Origin: Ichthyophis bannanicus
Lineage: Eukaryota > Chordata > Amphibia > Gymnophiona > Ichthyophiidae
Reading direction: 5' to 3'
Assembly (NCBI GenBank): GCA_033557465.1
Contig: CM066040.1
Location: 324,092,297-324,156,296 of the forward strand
Length of the DNA stretch: 64,000 nucleotides
Position numbers and translations under genes: made by a program. How positions within the stretch are numbered: position 1 is the stretch's first letter; the number at the start of each line of letters is the position of its first letter. Shown one piece after another: positions 32,341 to 43,270 of the stretch. Under the pieces are notes generated by a model, which saw nothing but the letters and a program-made list of their open reading frames with translations, was not told the DNA's origin and made no database searches.

Positions 32341-32868
32341 CCCCCCCTTCCGATCTCAGATACCCTCCTTTTGAACCTTTCTGCTCCCACCCCCTCCCTC
32401 CTCACTCATGTCCATGTGCCCGCAGAACTCCCTTCTGCCTCTTCTTGTCACGAGGAATACCGTCCCATCCAGGATCCTCTCTCTACCTCCCCTAGACACC
32501 CCCTTGCTCAACCCTCCGCAGCCTCTGTATCCAATCATTCCCGTGCATTCTCACCTCCCTCCCCCCACTCCCCCTCTACCCATTCATCACATTCCCTTCA
32601 CCCCCATGCATCCATTCCCCCTTCCTCCCGATACACCCTCTCCACTCAGCCCACCCCTCCCCTCCCCTCGAGTACTATCTCTTTCATGCCCACAGCCACT
32701 CTTCTCCTGTCTTCCCCCTCCCTTCATTAACCAAGATCCTCTGGAGCCCCATCATCCCCCCTTCACCAACAAATATAACAAAAACACAAACAAAGAACAA
32801 CTAAAAGGGGAAAAGGCGGGAGGGGGTTTGCCCCATTGTCCTCTCCGATCTCCCAAAACAGTCTGCTA
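32341..32868. other. C-rich inter-ORF region of L1/Tx1-like element; no gene
   Basis: Strongly C/T-rich on the plus strand, with long chance frames (119 and 153 codons, Ser/Pro/His-rich) of no recognisable family. By position it is the ORF1-ORF2 spacer of the minus-strand element, ending where CR1 starts at about 32869. Confidence 0.6.
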
Positions 32869-32911
32869 GCCACTAGATAATAGGGGAAAGCCGACAGTCG
32901 CCCAAGAGCGG

Positions 32912-33838
32912 ATGGTTCGGAAGAATGTATCCTTGAAGGATACTACCAAAAGTAGAGAGGTTCCAAAAAAGAGTAAAGTAGCCCAAATGCCCTCGAGTAT
33001 GGAGCAGACAGAGCTTAAAGATCCCAAATTACCCATGTCTAACAATAGCCAAATTAATATGAATAAAATACAGTCTCTAAAATGCTTGTATGCAAATGCT
33101 AGAAGTCTAAAAAATAAGATGGGAGAGTTAGAATATATAGCACTAAATGAGAGGTTAGATATGATTGGAATATCAGAGACATGGTGGAAGGAGGACAACC
33201 AGTGGGACACTGTGATACCTGGGTACAAACTATATCATAATGATAGAGCTGATCAAATTGGTGGAGGGGTTGCGCTCTATGTTAGGGAGGGCATTGAGTC
33301 AGAAAGGATTAAAGTTTTGCAGGAAACAAAATTTGCTGTAGAATCTCTATGGATTGAAATTCCAGGTAAAAAAGGGAAGGCGATGGCAATGGGGGTGTAC
33401 TATCGACCGCCTGGCCAGAATGAACAAATGGATGATGAAATACTCAAAGAAATCAAGGAAGCTAACAAAAGTTAGAGCGCAGTAATAATAATGGGTATTT
33501 TCAATTACCCTGGTATCGACTGGGTCAGTGTCACGGCAGGACATGCTAGGGAGATAAAGTTCCTAGATGACATAAATGACTGCTTCTTGGAGCAGTTGGT
33601 TCATGAACCGACCAGAGGGGAAGCCATATTAGACCTAGTCCTTAGTGGAACACCAGATCTAGTGCAAGAGATAAGGGTGTTGGGGCCACTTGGCAATAGT
33701 GATCATGGCATTATCACCTTTGATTTAATTAGTGGAGGAGGGACAGTAAGGAAATCCAAAGTACTATCTTTTAACTTTCGAAAGGGAGACTATGATAAAA
33801 TGAGGAAAATAGTTAAGAAAAAACTAAAAGGAGCAGTT
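32912..33838 (+). pseudogene. CR1 copy 2 ORF2, endonuclease part
   Basis: Starts at the same ATG as the copy at 23845 (MVRKNVSLKDTTKSREVPKK). Endonuclease motifs KCLYANARSLKNKM, GISETWW, NDRADQIGGGVALYV, YYRPPGQNEQ, then after a stop (TAG near 33474) IFNYPGIDW and LGPLGNSDH. A Gly-Asp to Gly-Ile change is seen near 33495 (MGIFNY where other copies have MGDFNY), removing the catalytic-region Asp. The frame ends at 33838 where L2 begins. Confidence 0.9.
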
Positions 33839-34144
33839 ATTTATTTATTTTATTTATTTATTTAAAGTTTCTTATATACCGCACTCTTTAGCATCAGCGC
33901 GGTTTACATGGAACAAAACATTCTCAGTACATTTGAAAACACGTATGAGTTACATATAACAGGGCAATAAACTTGGGAAAACAAGGGTAACTATCTATAA
34001 TAACGATTGAACTATTTACATAAATTCAACTAGCAGAGAGATTTTAGTGAGCAGCAGAATTACAACAAAATGTTTAGTTCTAGAAGGTATGTCTTATGGA
34101 GTAGTTATGCATATGAATTTGTCTTATGACATCTTATATTAGGA

Positions 34145-35131
34145 TTACGGTGGCTGGAAGTACTCAGTGAATAGATAATGCTTGATAGCCTTCCTGAACT
34201 GCTTCATGTCTCGTGTTGCTCTGATATCTGGAGGAAGTTTATTCCAGCATCTGGGCGCATAAGATTTAAATGCTCTGTTGATTGTTGATTGGGACCAATT
34301 TGTGGATTCACTGGGAATGACTAGGGTATTTTCAGCAAATGGTCTCCTGGTTCTTGTCTCGGGAGGTAGACTGATGAGGTCTGAAGTCGTTGCTGGTGAT
34401 AGATTATTTAAGGCCTTGAATGTGATGAGAAGAGCTTTGTACATAATTCTACATTCTATAGGGAGCCAGTGAAGGTCCCTAAGGATTGGCGTGATATGGT
34501 CACTCTTAGATGCTCTAACTAGGATAAGGGCCGCAGCATTCATTGCTAGTTGCAGGGGGTTAATGGTGTTCTTTGGAAGACCATGTAGTACAATATTCGC
34601 ATAGTCAAAGTGTGGAGTGACTATTGCCTGGAATATTGAGCGGAAGTCGCTGTATTCTAGCATGGGTCTTAGGTGGCGTAATGTTTTTATCTTGAAATAA
34701 ATAGTTTTTACCGTGCTTTTTATGTGAGAGGTAAAATCAAGTCGTTGATCAAGGATCACACCTAGGTAACGGATTGAATTCTTGATTGGGAGCTCGGCGT
34801 CCCGTACCTTGAGGAATGCAGGGGGGGAGAATAGCTTGTTTCTTGTGACAATTAAAACTTTAGTCTTTTTGAAGTTGATTTGCATGTTTTGATCTAAAAG
34901 CCAATCTGCTATTGCGTTGAAACAGTTAGTTATGTTGATGTAATTTGGATTCGTTATATCAATCGGGGTGAAAATAAGCACGTCGTCAGCGTAAATGAGG
35001 CAGGAAACATTAAATGATTTGGTGATTTGGCAAATTGGCTGCATATATATATTGAAGAGGAGCGCCGATAGAGAGGAGCCTTGTGGAACCCCTTGTGTTT
35101 GGAGGAATGGTTCTGACGTTTTGGAGTCGAT
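34145..35131 (-). CDS. L2 ORF2, C-terminal part of RT (split by CR1)
   Basis: Open on the minus strand from the CR1 junction at 35131 to the stop at 34145. Motifs: a VPQGS-type stretch near 35085-35100, LIYADDVLIF (catalytic Asp pair) near 34990, IRYLGVILDQRLDF near 34765, VTPHFDYANIVLHGLP near 34610, then DLHWLPIECRIMYKALLITF near 34470. It ends with APRCWNKLPPDIRATRDMKQF. No internal stop. With the part at 37913-39979 it makes one RT protein; a few codons of the L2 appear lost at the CR1 insertion site. Confidence 0.88.
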   Translation of the reverse strand: MDSKTSEPFLQTQGVPQGSSLSALLFNIYMQPICQITKSFNVSCLIYADDVLIFTPIDITNPNYINITNCFNAIADWLLDQNMQINFKKTKVLIVTRNKLFSPPAFLKVRDAELPIKNSIRYLGVILDQRLDFTSHIKSTVKTIYFKIKTLRHLRPMLEYSDFRSIFQAIVTPHFDYANIVLHGLPKNTINPLQLAMNAAALILVRASKSDHITPILRDLHWLPIECRIMYKALLITFKALNNLSPATTSDLISLPPETRTRRPFAENTLVIPSESTNWSQSTINRAFKSYAPRCWNKLPPDIRATRDMKQFRKAIKHYLFTEYFQPP

Positions 35132-37912
35132 GCGCTCTATGTTAGAGAGGGCATTGAGTCAGAAAGGATTAAAGTTTTGCAAGAAACAAAATTTGCTGTA
35201 GAATCTCTATGGATTGAAATTCCATGTAAAAAGGGGAAGGCGATAGCAGTGGGGGTGTACTATCGTCCGCCTGGCCAGAATGAACAAATGGATGATGAAA
35301 TGCTCAAAGAAATCAAGGAAGCTAGCAAAAGTTACAGTGCAGTAATAATAATGGGTGATTTCAATTACCCCGGCATCGACTGGGTCAGTGTCACAACAGG
35401 ACATGCTAGGGAGATAAAGTTCCTAGATGAAATAAATGACTGCTTCTTGGAGCAGCTGGTTCATGAACCAACCAGAGGGGAAGCAATATTAGACCTAGTC
35501 CTTAGTGGAACACCAGATGTAGTGCAAGAGATAAGGGTGTTGGGGCCACTTGGCAATAGTGATCATAGCATGATCACCTTTGATTTAATTAGTGGAGGAG
35601 GGATAGTAAGGAAATCCACAGTACTACCCTTTAACTTTCGAAAGGGAGACTATGATAAAATGAGGAAAACAGTTAAGAAAAAACTAAAAGGAGCAGTTGC
35701 AAAGGTTAAAGACGTACATCAAGCTTGGGTGTTGTTGAAAAATACTATCTTGGAAGCCCAGACCAGCTGTATTCCACGCTTTAAGAAAAGTGGAAGGAAG
35801 TCCAAAAAACTGCCAGCATGGTTTAAAGGTGAGGTCAGAGAGGCTGTTGTTGCCAAAAAAGCATCTTTCAGGAAATGGAAAAAAGAGCCAAACGATGAAA
35901 CCTGGAAACAGCACAAGCACTGGCAGGTCAAATGCAAGGCATTGATAAGGCAGGCAAAGAGAGAATTTGAGAAGAAGCTTGCTGCAGAAGCAAAAACGCG
36001 AAATAAAGACCTTTTCAAGTACATTCGTAGCAAAAAACCTGTGAGAGAGTCAGTTGGTCCATTAGATGATAAAGGGGTTAAAGGAGCACTAAGAGGCGAC
36101 AAGGCGATAGCGGAGAGACTGAATGAATTCTTTGCTTCGGTCTTTACTGAGGAAGATGTAGGGATGTTACCCATGACTGAAGTGGTATTTAAAGGTGTGG
36201 AAGAATTGAAGGAAATATCGATACATCGGGAAGATGTATTACAACTATTAGATAAACTGAAGAGTAGCAAATCACCTGGGCCGGATGGTATACATCCAAG
36301 GGTGTTGAAAGAACTGAAATTTGAGATTGCAGACCTGCTATCAGTAATCTGTGAACTATCATTAAAATCATCTCTAATACCTGAGGATTGGAGGATCGCC
36401 AATGTAACACCAATTTTTAAAAAGGGTTCGAGGGGTGATCCGGGAAACTACAGACCAGTGAGCCTGACATCAGTACCGGGAAAAATGGTAGAAACCATCA
36501 TAAAGAATAAAATTACTCAGCATGTAGATAGTCACGACCTAATGGGAGACAGCCAACATGGCTTTAGACAAGGAAGATCTTGTCTTACTAATCTGTTATG
36601 TTTTTTTTGAAGGAGTGAATAAACAGGTGGACAAAGGTGAGTCGGTTGATATTGTGTATCTGGACTTTCAGAAAGCCTTTGACAAAGTCCCTCATGAGAG
36701 ACTTTTGGCAAAACTAAAGAGTCATGGGATAGGAGGCAGTGTACTACTGTGGATCAGGAACTGGTTAAAAGATAGAAAGCAGAGGGTAGGGCTAAATGGC
36801 CAATTTTCCCAATGGAGAAGGGTGAATAGTGGTGTACCCCAGGGATCTGTGCTGGGTCCGCTGCTTTTTGACATATTCATAAATGACCTGGAAAGTGGAA
36901 TAACAAGTGAGGTTATCAAATTTGCAGATGACACAAAACTATTTAAAGTTGTTAAAACCCAGGAGGATTGTGGAAAATTGCAAGAGGATCTTGATAAATT
37001 GGAAGACTGGGCATCAAAATGGCAGATGAAATTTAATGTGGAGAAGTGCAAGGTTATGCACCTAGGGAAGAACAACCCAAACTATGGTTACACGATGCAA
37101 GGTTCCACATTAGGAACCACCACCCAGGAAAAAGATTTAGGCGTCATTGTGGATACCTTGTTAAAACCCTCGGCCCAGTGTGCAGCGGCGGCCAAGAGAG
37201 CAAATAGAATGCTAGGTATGATAAGGAAAGGAATGGAAAATAAAACAAAAGATATTATAATGCCTCTATATCGTTCCATGGTGAGACCGCACCTTGAATA
37301 TTGTGTGCAATTCTGGTCGCCGTATCTTAAAAAGGATATAGCGATTTTAGAAAAGGTTCAGAGAAGAGCCACCAAAATGGTAAAGGGGATGGAAGGCTAC
37401 TCCTATGAAGAAAGGCTAAAAAGGTTGGGGCTCTTTAGCCTGGAGAAGAGACGGCTGAGGGGAGATATGATAGAAGTCTATAAATTAATGAACGGAGTGG
37501 AACGGGTAAACGTAGATCGATTGTTTACCTTATCAGAATATGGAAAGACTAGGGGACATGCAATGAAGCTACAGGGTAAACTATTTAAGACTAATAAAAG
37601 AAAATATTTTTTCACTCAACGTGTAATCAAACTCTGGAATTTGTTACCGGAGGATGTAGTAAAGGCTGTTAGTGTAGCTGGGTTTAAAAAAGGTTTGGAC
37701 AAGTTCCTGGAGGAAAGGTCCATAAACCATTATTAAGAAGGGACCCAGGATATCAATGCTTGAACCAGTACAAGCATTGTGGAACCTGTGTCCCTTGGGG
37801 AAACTGCTAGGTACGTATGACCTAGATTGGCCACTGTTGGAAACAGAATGCTGGGCTTGATGGACCTTGGTCTGACCCAGTATGGCATATCTTATGTTCT
37901 TATGTTCTTATG
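35132..37912 (+). mobile_element. CR1 copy 3, 5'-truncated, inserted in L2
   Basis: Begins inside the endonuclease region at GCGCTCTATGTTAGAG (matches 33270) and ends with the ATGTTCTTATG tail at 37912. It splits ORF2 of the minus-strand L2. Only one reading-frame lesion in 2.6 kb of coding sequence, so it is the youngest CR1 in the window. Confidence 0.93.
35177..37736 (+). pseudogene. CR1 copy 3 ORF2, one frameshift
   Basis: Endonuclease C-terminal half (MGDFNYPGIDW near 35350, SDHSMITF near 35560) and full RT: SPGPDGIHPRVLKEL near 36265, [13 protein letters not shown] near 36450, [16 protein letters not shown] near 36555, [14 protein letters not shown] near 36655, [14 protein letters not shown] near 36830 and KFADDTKLF near 36920. 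A run of eight T at 36602-36609, longer than in the other copies, shifts the frame at ...LLCFF; both sides are otherwise open (477 and 392 codons). The N-terminal endonuclease part is missing through truncation. Confidence 0.93.
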
Positions 37913-39979
37913 TTGCCAGCGATCTTCGAGGTATGACTTACACCAGTTCCATGCTAGACCTTGTATGCCCTTTTCGTAGAGTCGCAATAGTAGAATCTTA
38001 TGGTCTACCGAATCAAACGCAGCGGATATATCGAGGAAGATCATTGCGACACCAGATCTTATGTTATTGATCCCACAGATGAGAGAATTGATTAATGAGG
38101 TCATGAGAGTCTCGACTCCATGCATTTCCCTAAATCCATGTTGGCACGGATCTAGAGGGGAAGATGTGTCAATATATTGCTGAATTTGGCGTTGTGTCTC
38201 TTTCTCCAGAATTTTGGCAAGAAGCGGGATGCTGGAGATTGGACGGTATGATTCTTCCTTCTTAGGGTCGATCTGGTTGTTCTTTAATAGGGGACGTATT
38301 GAAGTCTGCTTGAGAGCAACAGGGAAAGTTCCAGTGGAGTAGGTGAGGTTTGCAATTTTGGCTATATATGGACTAAGCTCCAAGCGCATTGATTTGATCC
38401 AGTGTGCTGGGTATGGGTCGTTGGCTGCGGTAGTGGTATTCAAGTTGGCAATTAGTTCTTTAATGGTTTTGGGTGATGGAGGTGAGATACTGAGGAGTAG
38501 TGCTTGTGACTGCTTGAATTGAAGGGATGCTTGTGAAGAATCCAAAATTGTTCTGGTTAGTTTGGATTGGATGTAATTCGCATACTGTTGGGGATGTATG
38601 CATTCTTGCTGCTGCGGTGAGGGCTCCTTGGATAGTGATTTAACTAAGTTGAATAGCTCGCGGGGTTTGTTTAGTGAACGACTAAGTAATGTTGAGTGAT
38701 GTTCCTTCCTTTTGGACCACATTAGTTCACGGTGACCTTTGAGGTGTGCTATGTATTCATCGTGGATGATGATTTCATGTGAGCGTCTCCACTTTCTTTC
38801 TAGTCTTCTCAGTTGAAGTAGCGATTTTTGAATATCTGGAGAGAACCAGGGGGCGTTATGCCTTATGCTAGGATCCTTGTTAGGAGCAATCGAATTGTGA
38901 GTTGTAGTTAGTTGTGCATGTTGTTGGAGTGTATCGTTCCAGTTGTCGACCATTTTATTGACGTCAGTCGTTGAAATTGATAACTTAGGTAGAGCTTGTG
39001 CATTGAAAACTTCAATATCCAGTGATTTAAAGCGTCTATGATGCGGTGGAGGTGCATTTTTTGGTAGATTTGGAGGATTCGAATTTGAAGGTATCTGGAA
39101 GGTTATCAGGCTATGATCTGACCAAGGGACCGGGGTGATGGTGAGGTCAAGCTGGCTATTATGGCCTGTTACTGCAGGCGGGACAAATATGAGGTTGAGG
39201 ATGTTGCCACGTTGGTGTGTCTGGATGTCAACAATTTGCTTGTAGTCAAGATTTTCCATGGCGTCAAGTAAGGCGTTGGCAGAGGCAGGTGGCAAGGATG
39301 CGAGGTTAAAATCGCCTAGCAGCCAGTTCGGCTTGCTGGGGTTGTCAGGGTTACATGCAAGGCTAATTACATCTGAGATGTCCTCAGGGCGTGCATTTGG
39401 AGATGAGTAGATAAGATTAATGGAGTTATTCTTATTGGATATGGTTAAGGTGTCAAGACATTGAGTGCTCCTAGCAAGACTTACACGGTATTGTAAGGAT
39501 GATTTAGCGAGGATGAATACACCACCACCTCTTCTGTTCTCTCTGTTACACTTATAGATGGAGAGGTTCGGGGGAGTCATTTGATTTACTATCACTGAGT
39601 CTGAATCTAATAACCAAGACTCAGTGACCAATAATATATCTAAGTTTTGGGTAGATATTAAATCTGTTATGATAGGCCATTTGTTGCGAATAGAGCGTGC
39701 ATTAATAAGCGCGCATCTTAGGTCACATTTGGGTTCTGTTTTATTGATTTTTGTGGTGGTAGATAGGTCTAAGGTAATGTAGAATAGGTGAGACTGCCTC
39801 TTATGGTGGATATACGGTGGGTGTTGATGATGGTTGCAGTAGTATTTTCTGCTTGTTCCATGCAGTATAGGTATGTGATTGGAGTCCAGCAAAAGTGCTT
39901 CGGAGAAGTGGATGAGAATGGTGATGAAGATGGTGTATAGGAGTGCATTAGAGATGTTGAAAATGCCCATGCCAGGCAT
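37913..39979 (-). CDS. L2 ORF2, endonuclease and N-terminal RT part
   Basis: Open minus-strand frame from ATG at 39979 (the frame reads seven codons into CR1 at its end). Endonuclease: LRCALINARSIRNKW near 39720, LLVTESWLLDSDS (catalytic Glu) near 39620, NWLLGDFNLASLPP near 39320 and PWSDHSLITF near 39120. RT: IRPLLKNNQIDPKKEESYRP near 38290, IPLLAKILEK, CQHGFREMHGVETLM near 38140 and MIFLDISAAFDSVDH near 38050. Then WCKSYLEDRWQ at the CR1 junction. There is a hydrophobic stretch at the N-terminus (NALLYTIFITILIHF), perhaps before the true start. Encodes the nicking and copying enzyme of L2 retrotransposition. Confidence 0.9.
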
Positions 39980-40630
39980 GATGGAGAATTAGTTCAGGTA
40001 GGTTCTGTTGAAGATGTGCTTGTGGTATAAAGGGGGCACCAATAGAAGCAGCTATTTAGGAAATAGTACTACTGACAACAGTAATAGCAATAACACCAAT
40101 AGAAGCAGCTATATAGGAAATAGTTCTACTGACAACAGTAAGGCTACTGGCAACAGTAAATTACAATGGTGAGGCTACTGGCAACAGTTAATTACAAAGG
40201 TGAGGCTACTGGCGACAGTAAATTACAAAGGTGAGGCTACTGGCGACAGTTAATTGCAATAGTGAGGCTAATGGCAACCACAAAACTATGTATCAGTATG
40301 ACTACTGACGACAGTATGGTAGAGATTGCAATATGGCTACTGTCAACAAAACAAGAGAGGATATTACTAGTGAGTCTCAGCCATTAGTGTGGTAATTAAT
40401 TAACATTGAAGTATGTTCAATTATACTTGCAAAAAGCGTGGGAGATCAATTGTCTGTTGAGAGTTGTTGGTTCATGTCCTTATAGCGTGATGTCTTCTTA
40501 CTGGAGGATGGCTACCGCCTGGTAAAAGGAGACTTGCATGAGGATTTCTGGATTATTTTGGATCTCCTGTCATGCCCCGCCTAAGGGCCACGCCAAAGGG
40601 CCCTCTGGCCAGGCCCTCAGGCGCGGGCGC
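39980..40630 (-). repeat. L2 5' UTR with ~31-bp tandem units; no gene
   Basis: Units of GTGAGGCTACTGGCAACAG-type sequence recur at about 40170, 40201, 40232 and 40263, with related blocks at 40030-40140 (AATAGAAGCAGCTAT twice) and 40270-40350. Lying upstream of ORF2 on the minus strand, it is the L2 5' UTR or the end of an eroded ORF1; no frame supports an ORF1. Confidence 0.65.
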
Positions 40631-41055
40631 GCCCGATGGCGCGAAGCTTTAAGTGGCCTGAAGAGCTGCCCCGATTGGGCAGTGCTGCTCCGGAGGCCCC
40701 TCCCGCTGCTGGTTGCTCGATCCCCGGGAAGGGGAGAGCTGCTGGTGGTGGCGGGGGCTTGAAAGGGCCTGCGCCCGATGGCGCGAAGCTTTAAGTGGCC
40801 TGAAGAGCTGCCCCGATTGGGCAGTGCTGCTCCGGAGGCCCCTCCCGCTGCTGGTTGCTCGATCCCCGGGAAGGGGAGAGCTGCTGGTGGTGGCGGGGGC
40901 TTGAAAGGGCCTGCGCCCGATGGCGCGAAGCTTTAAGTGGCCTGAAGAGCTGCCCCGATTGGGCAGTGCTGCTCCGGAGGCCCCTCCCGCTGCTGGTTGC
41001 TCGATCCCCGGGAAGGGGAGAGCTGCTGGTGGTGGCGGGGGCTTGAAAGGGCCTG
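40631..41055. repeat. Three identical 142-bp GC-rich tandem repeats
   Basis: Unit starts at 40631, 40773 and 40915, each with GCCCGATGGCGCGAAGCTTT; period exactly 142 and no difference that I can find between the copies. CpG-rich, in strong contrast to the AT-rich surroundings. The array is at the 5' end of the minus-strand L2 and stops where CR1 copy 2 resumes, so the units are probably L2 promoter monomers. Open frames of 63 codons repeat with the units and are chance frames. Confidence 0.9.
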
Positions 41056-41125
41056 CAAAGGTTAAAGACTTACATCAAGCTTGGGTGTTGCAAAGGTTAA
41101 AGACTTACATCAAGCTTGGGTGTTG
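41056..41125. repeat. 35-bp perfect tandem duplication at L2/CR1 junction
   Basis: CAAAGGTTAAAGACTTACAT plus 15 further bases occurs at 41056-41090 and again at 41091-41125. Other CR1 copies have it once. It abuts the 5' end of the L2, so it probably arose during or just after the L2 insertion. Confidence 0.9.
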
Positions 41126-43100
41126 TTGAAAAATACTATCTTGGAAGCCCAGACCAGCTGTATTCCACGCTTTAAGAAAACTGGAAGTCATTCCAAAAAA
41201 ATGCCAGCATGGTTTAAAAGTGAGGTCAGAGAGGCTGTTGTTGCCAAAAAAGCATCTTTCAGGAAATGGAAAAAAGAGCCAAACAATGAAACCCGGAAAC
41301 AGCACAAGCACTGGCAAGTCAAATGCAAGGCATTGATAAAGCAGGCAAAGGGAGAATTTGAGAAGAAGCTTGCTGTGGAAGCAAAAACACGAAATAAAGA
41401 TTTTTTCAAGTACATTCGTAGCAAAAAAACTGAGAGAGTCAGTTGGTCCATTAAATGATAGAGGGGTTAAAGGGGCACTAAGAGGCGACAAAGCGATAGC
41501 GGAGAGATTGAATGAATTCTTTGCTTCGGTCTTTACTGAGGAAGATGTAGGGATGTTACCCATGACTGAAGTGGTATTAAAAGGTGCAGAAGAATTGAAG
41601 GAAATATCAATACATCGGGAAGATGTATTACAACTATTAGATAAACTGAAGAGTAGCAAATCACCTGGGCCGGATGGTATACATCCAAGGGTGTTGAAAG
41701 AACTGAAATTTGAGATTGCAGACCTGCTATTAGTAATCTGTGAACTATCATTAAAATCATCTCTAATACCTGAAGATTGGAGGATCGCCAATGTAACACC
41801 AATTTTTAAAAAGGGTTCCAGGGGTGATCCGGGAAACTACAGACCGGTGAGCCTGACGTCAGTACCGGGAAAAATGGTAGAAACCATCATAAAGAATAAA
41901 ATTACTCAGCATGTAGATAGTCATGGCCTAATGGGAGACAGCCAACATGGCTTTAGACAAGGAAGATCTTGTCTTACTAATCTGTTATGTTTTTTTGAAA
42001 GTGTGAATAAACAGGTGGACAAAGGTGAGTCGGTTGATATAGTGTATCTGGACTTTCAGAAAGCCTTTGACAAGGTCCCTCATCAGAGACGTTTGGCAAA
42101 ACTAGAGTCATGGGATAGGAGGCAGTGTACTATTGTGGATCAGGAACTGGTTAAAAGATAGAAAGCAGAGGGTTGGGCTAAATGGCCAATTTTCCCAATG
42201 GAGAAAGGTGAATAGTGGTGTACCCCAGGGATCTGTGCTGGGTCCGCTGCTTTTTGACATATTTATAAATGACCTGGAAAGTGGAAGGTTATCAAATTTG
42301 CAGATGACACAAAACTATTTAAAGTTGTTAAAACCCAAGAGGATTGTGGAAAATTGCAAGAGGATCTTGAGAAATTGGAAGACTGGGCATCAAAATGGCA
42401 GATGAAATTTAATGTGGACAAGTGCAAAGTTATGCACCTAGGGAAGAACAACCCAAACTATGGTTGCATGATGCAAGGTTTCACATTAGGAACCACCACC
42501 CAGGAAAAAGATTTAGGCGTCATTGTGGATAACATGTTAAAACCCTCGGCCCAGTGTACAGCGGCAGCCAAGAGAGCAAATAGAATGCTAGGTATCATAA
42601 AGAAAGGAATGGAAAATAAAACAAAAGATATTATAATGCCTCTATATCATTCCGCACCTTGAATATTGTGTGCAGTTCTGGTCGCCGTATCTTAAAAAGG
42701 ATATAGCATTATTAGAAAAGGTTCAGAGAAGAGCCACCAAAATGGTAAAGGGATGGAAGGATATTCCTATGAAGAAAGGCTAAAAAGGTTAGGGCTCTCT
42801 AACCTGGAAAAGAGACGGCTGAGGGGAGATATGATAGAAGTCTATAAATTAATGAACGGAGTGGAACGGGTAAACGTAGATCGATTGTTTACGTTATCAG
42901 AATATAGAAAGACTAGGGGACATGCAATGAAGCTACAGGGTAAACTATTTAAGACTAATAAAAGAAAATATTTTTTCACTCAACGTGTAATCAAACTCTG
43001 GAATTTGTTACCAGAGGATGTAGTAAATGCTGTTAGTGTAGCTGGGTTTAAAAAAGGTTTGGACAAGTTCCTGGAGGAAAGGTCCATAAACCATTATTAA
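41091..43100 (+). pseudogene. CR1 copy 2 ORF2, RT part, frameshifted
   Basis: Continues the CR1 copy from 33838. RT motifs: SPGPDGIHPRVLKEL near 41665, [13 protein letters not shown] near 41845, [15 protein letters not shown] near 41945, [14 protein letters not shown] near 42045, [14 protein letters not shown] near 42215. The FADDT motif is reached in another frame near 42298. Frame breaks near 41440, 42108, 42285 (loss of an ITSEV-type stretch), 42655 (loss of MVRP) and 42750. Several are small deletions, so this copy is older or less constrained than copy 3. Confidence 0.9.
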
Positions 43101-43270
43101 GAAGGGACCCAGGATATCAATGCTTGACCCAGTACAAGTATTGTGGAATCTGTGTCTTTTGGGGAAACTGCTAGGTACGTATGACCTAGATTGGCCACTG
43201 TTGGAAACAGGATACTGGGCTTGATTGACCTTGGTCTGACCCAGTATGGCATATCTTATGTTCTTATGTT

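Larger units (their letters stand above)
33839..41055 (-). mobile_element. L2 LINE (minus), near full-length, split by CR1
   Basis: Minus-strand L2: 5' UTR with 142-bp repeats (41055-40631) and ~31-bp repeats (near 40280-40140), ORF2 (39979-34145, split at 37912/35132 by CR1 copy 3), 3' UTR and AAATAAATAAAT-type tail at 33839-33865. It lies in CR1 copy 2 between GGAGCAGTT and CAAAGGTT, which are adjacent in other CR1 copies apart from GC or TGC. Coding parts lack stops, so it is a young insertion. Confidence 0.88.
32869..43270 (+). mobile_element. CR1 copy 2, split by minus-strand L2
   Basis: 5'-truncated CR1 starting at the ORF1 stop region (CACTAGATAATAGGGG matches ACTAGATATTAGGGG at 23805). 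It runs to GGAGCAGTT at 33838 and resumes at CAAAGGTTAAAG from 41056, with the 3' tail ending at 43270. The interrupted block is the L2 with its own CR1 insertion. Inserted between ORF1 and ORF2 of the L1/Tx1-like element. Confidence 0.9.

Noticed and set aside
32371..32869. Frames of 119 and 153 codons rich in Pro, Ser and His
   Set aside because: Low-complexity C/T-rich DNA with long open frames in several registers; by position it is a LINE inter-ORF spacer.
37892..37912. Last seven codons of the L2 ORF2 frame (HKNIRT end)
   Set aside because: These are the reverse of the CR1 tail, not L2 protein.
40538..41129. Three identical 63-codon frames suggesting a repeated small protein
   Set aside because: They only mirror the identical 142-bp non-coding repeats. 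No start context or family supports a protein.
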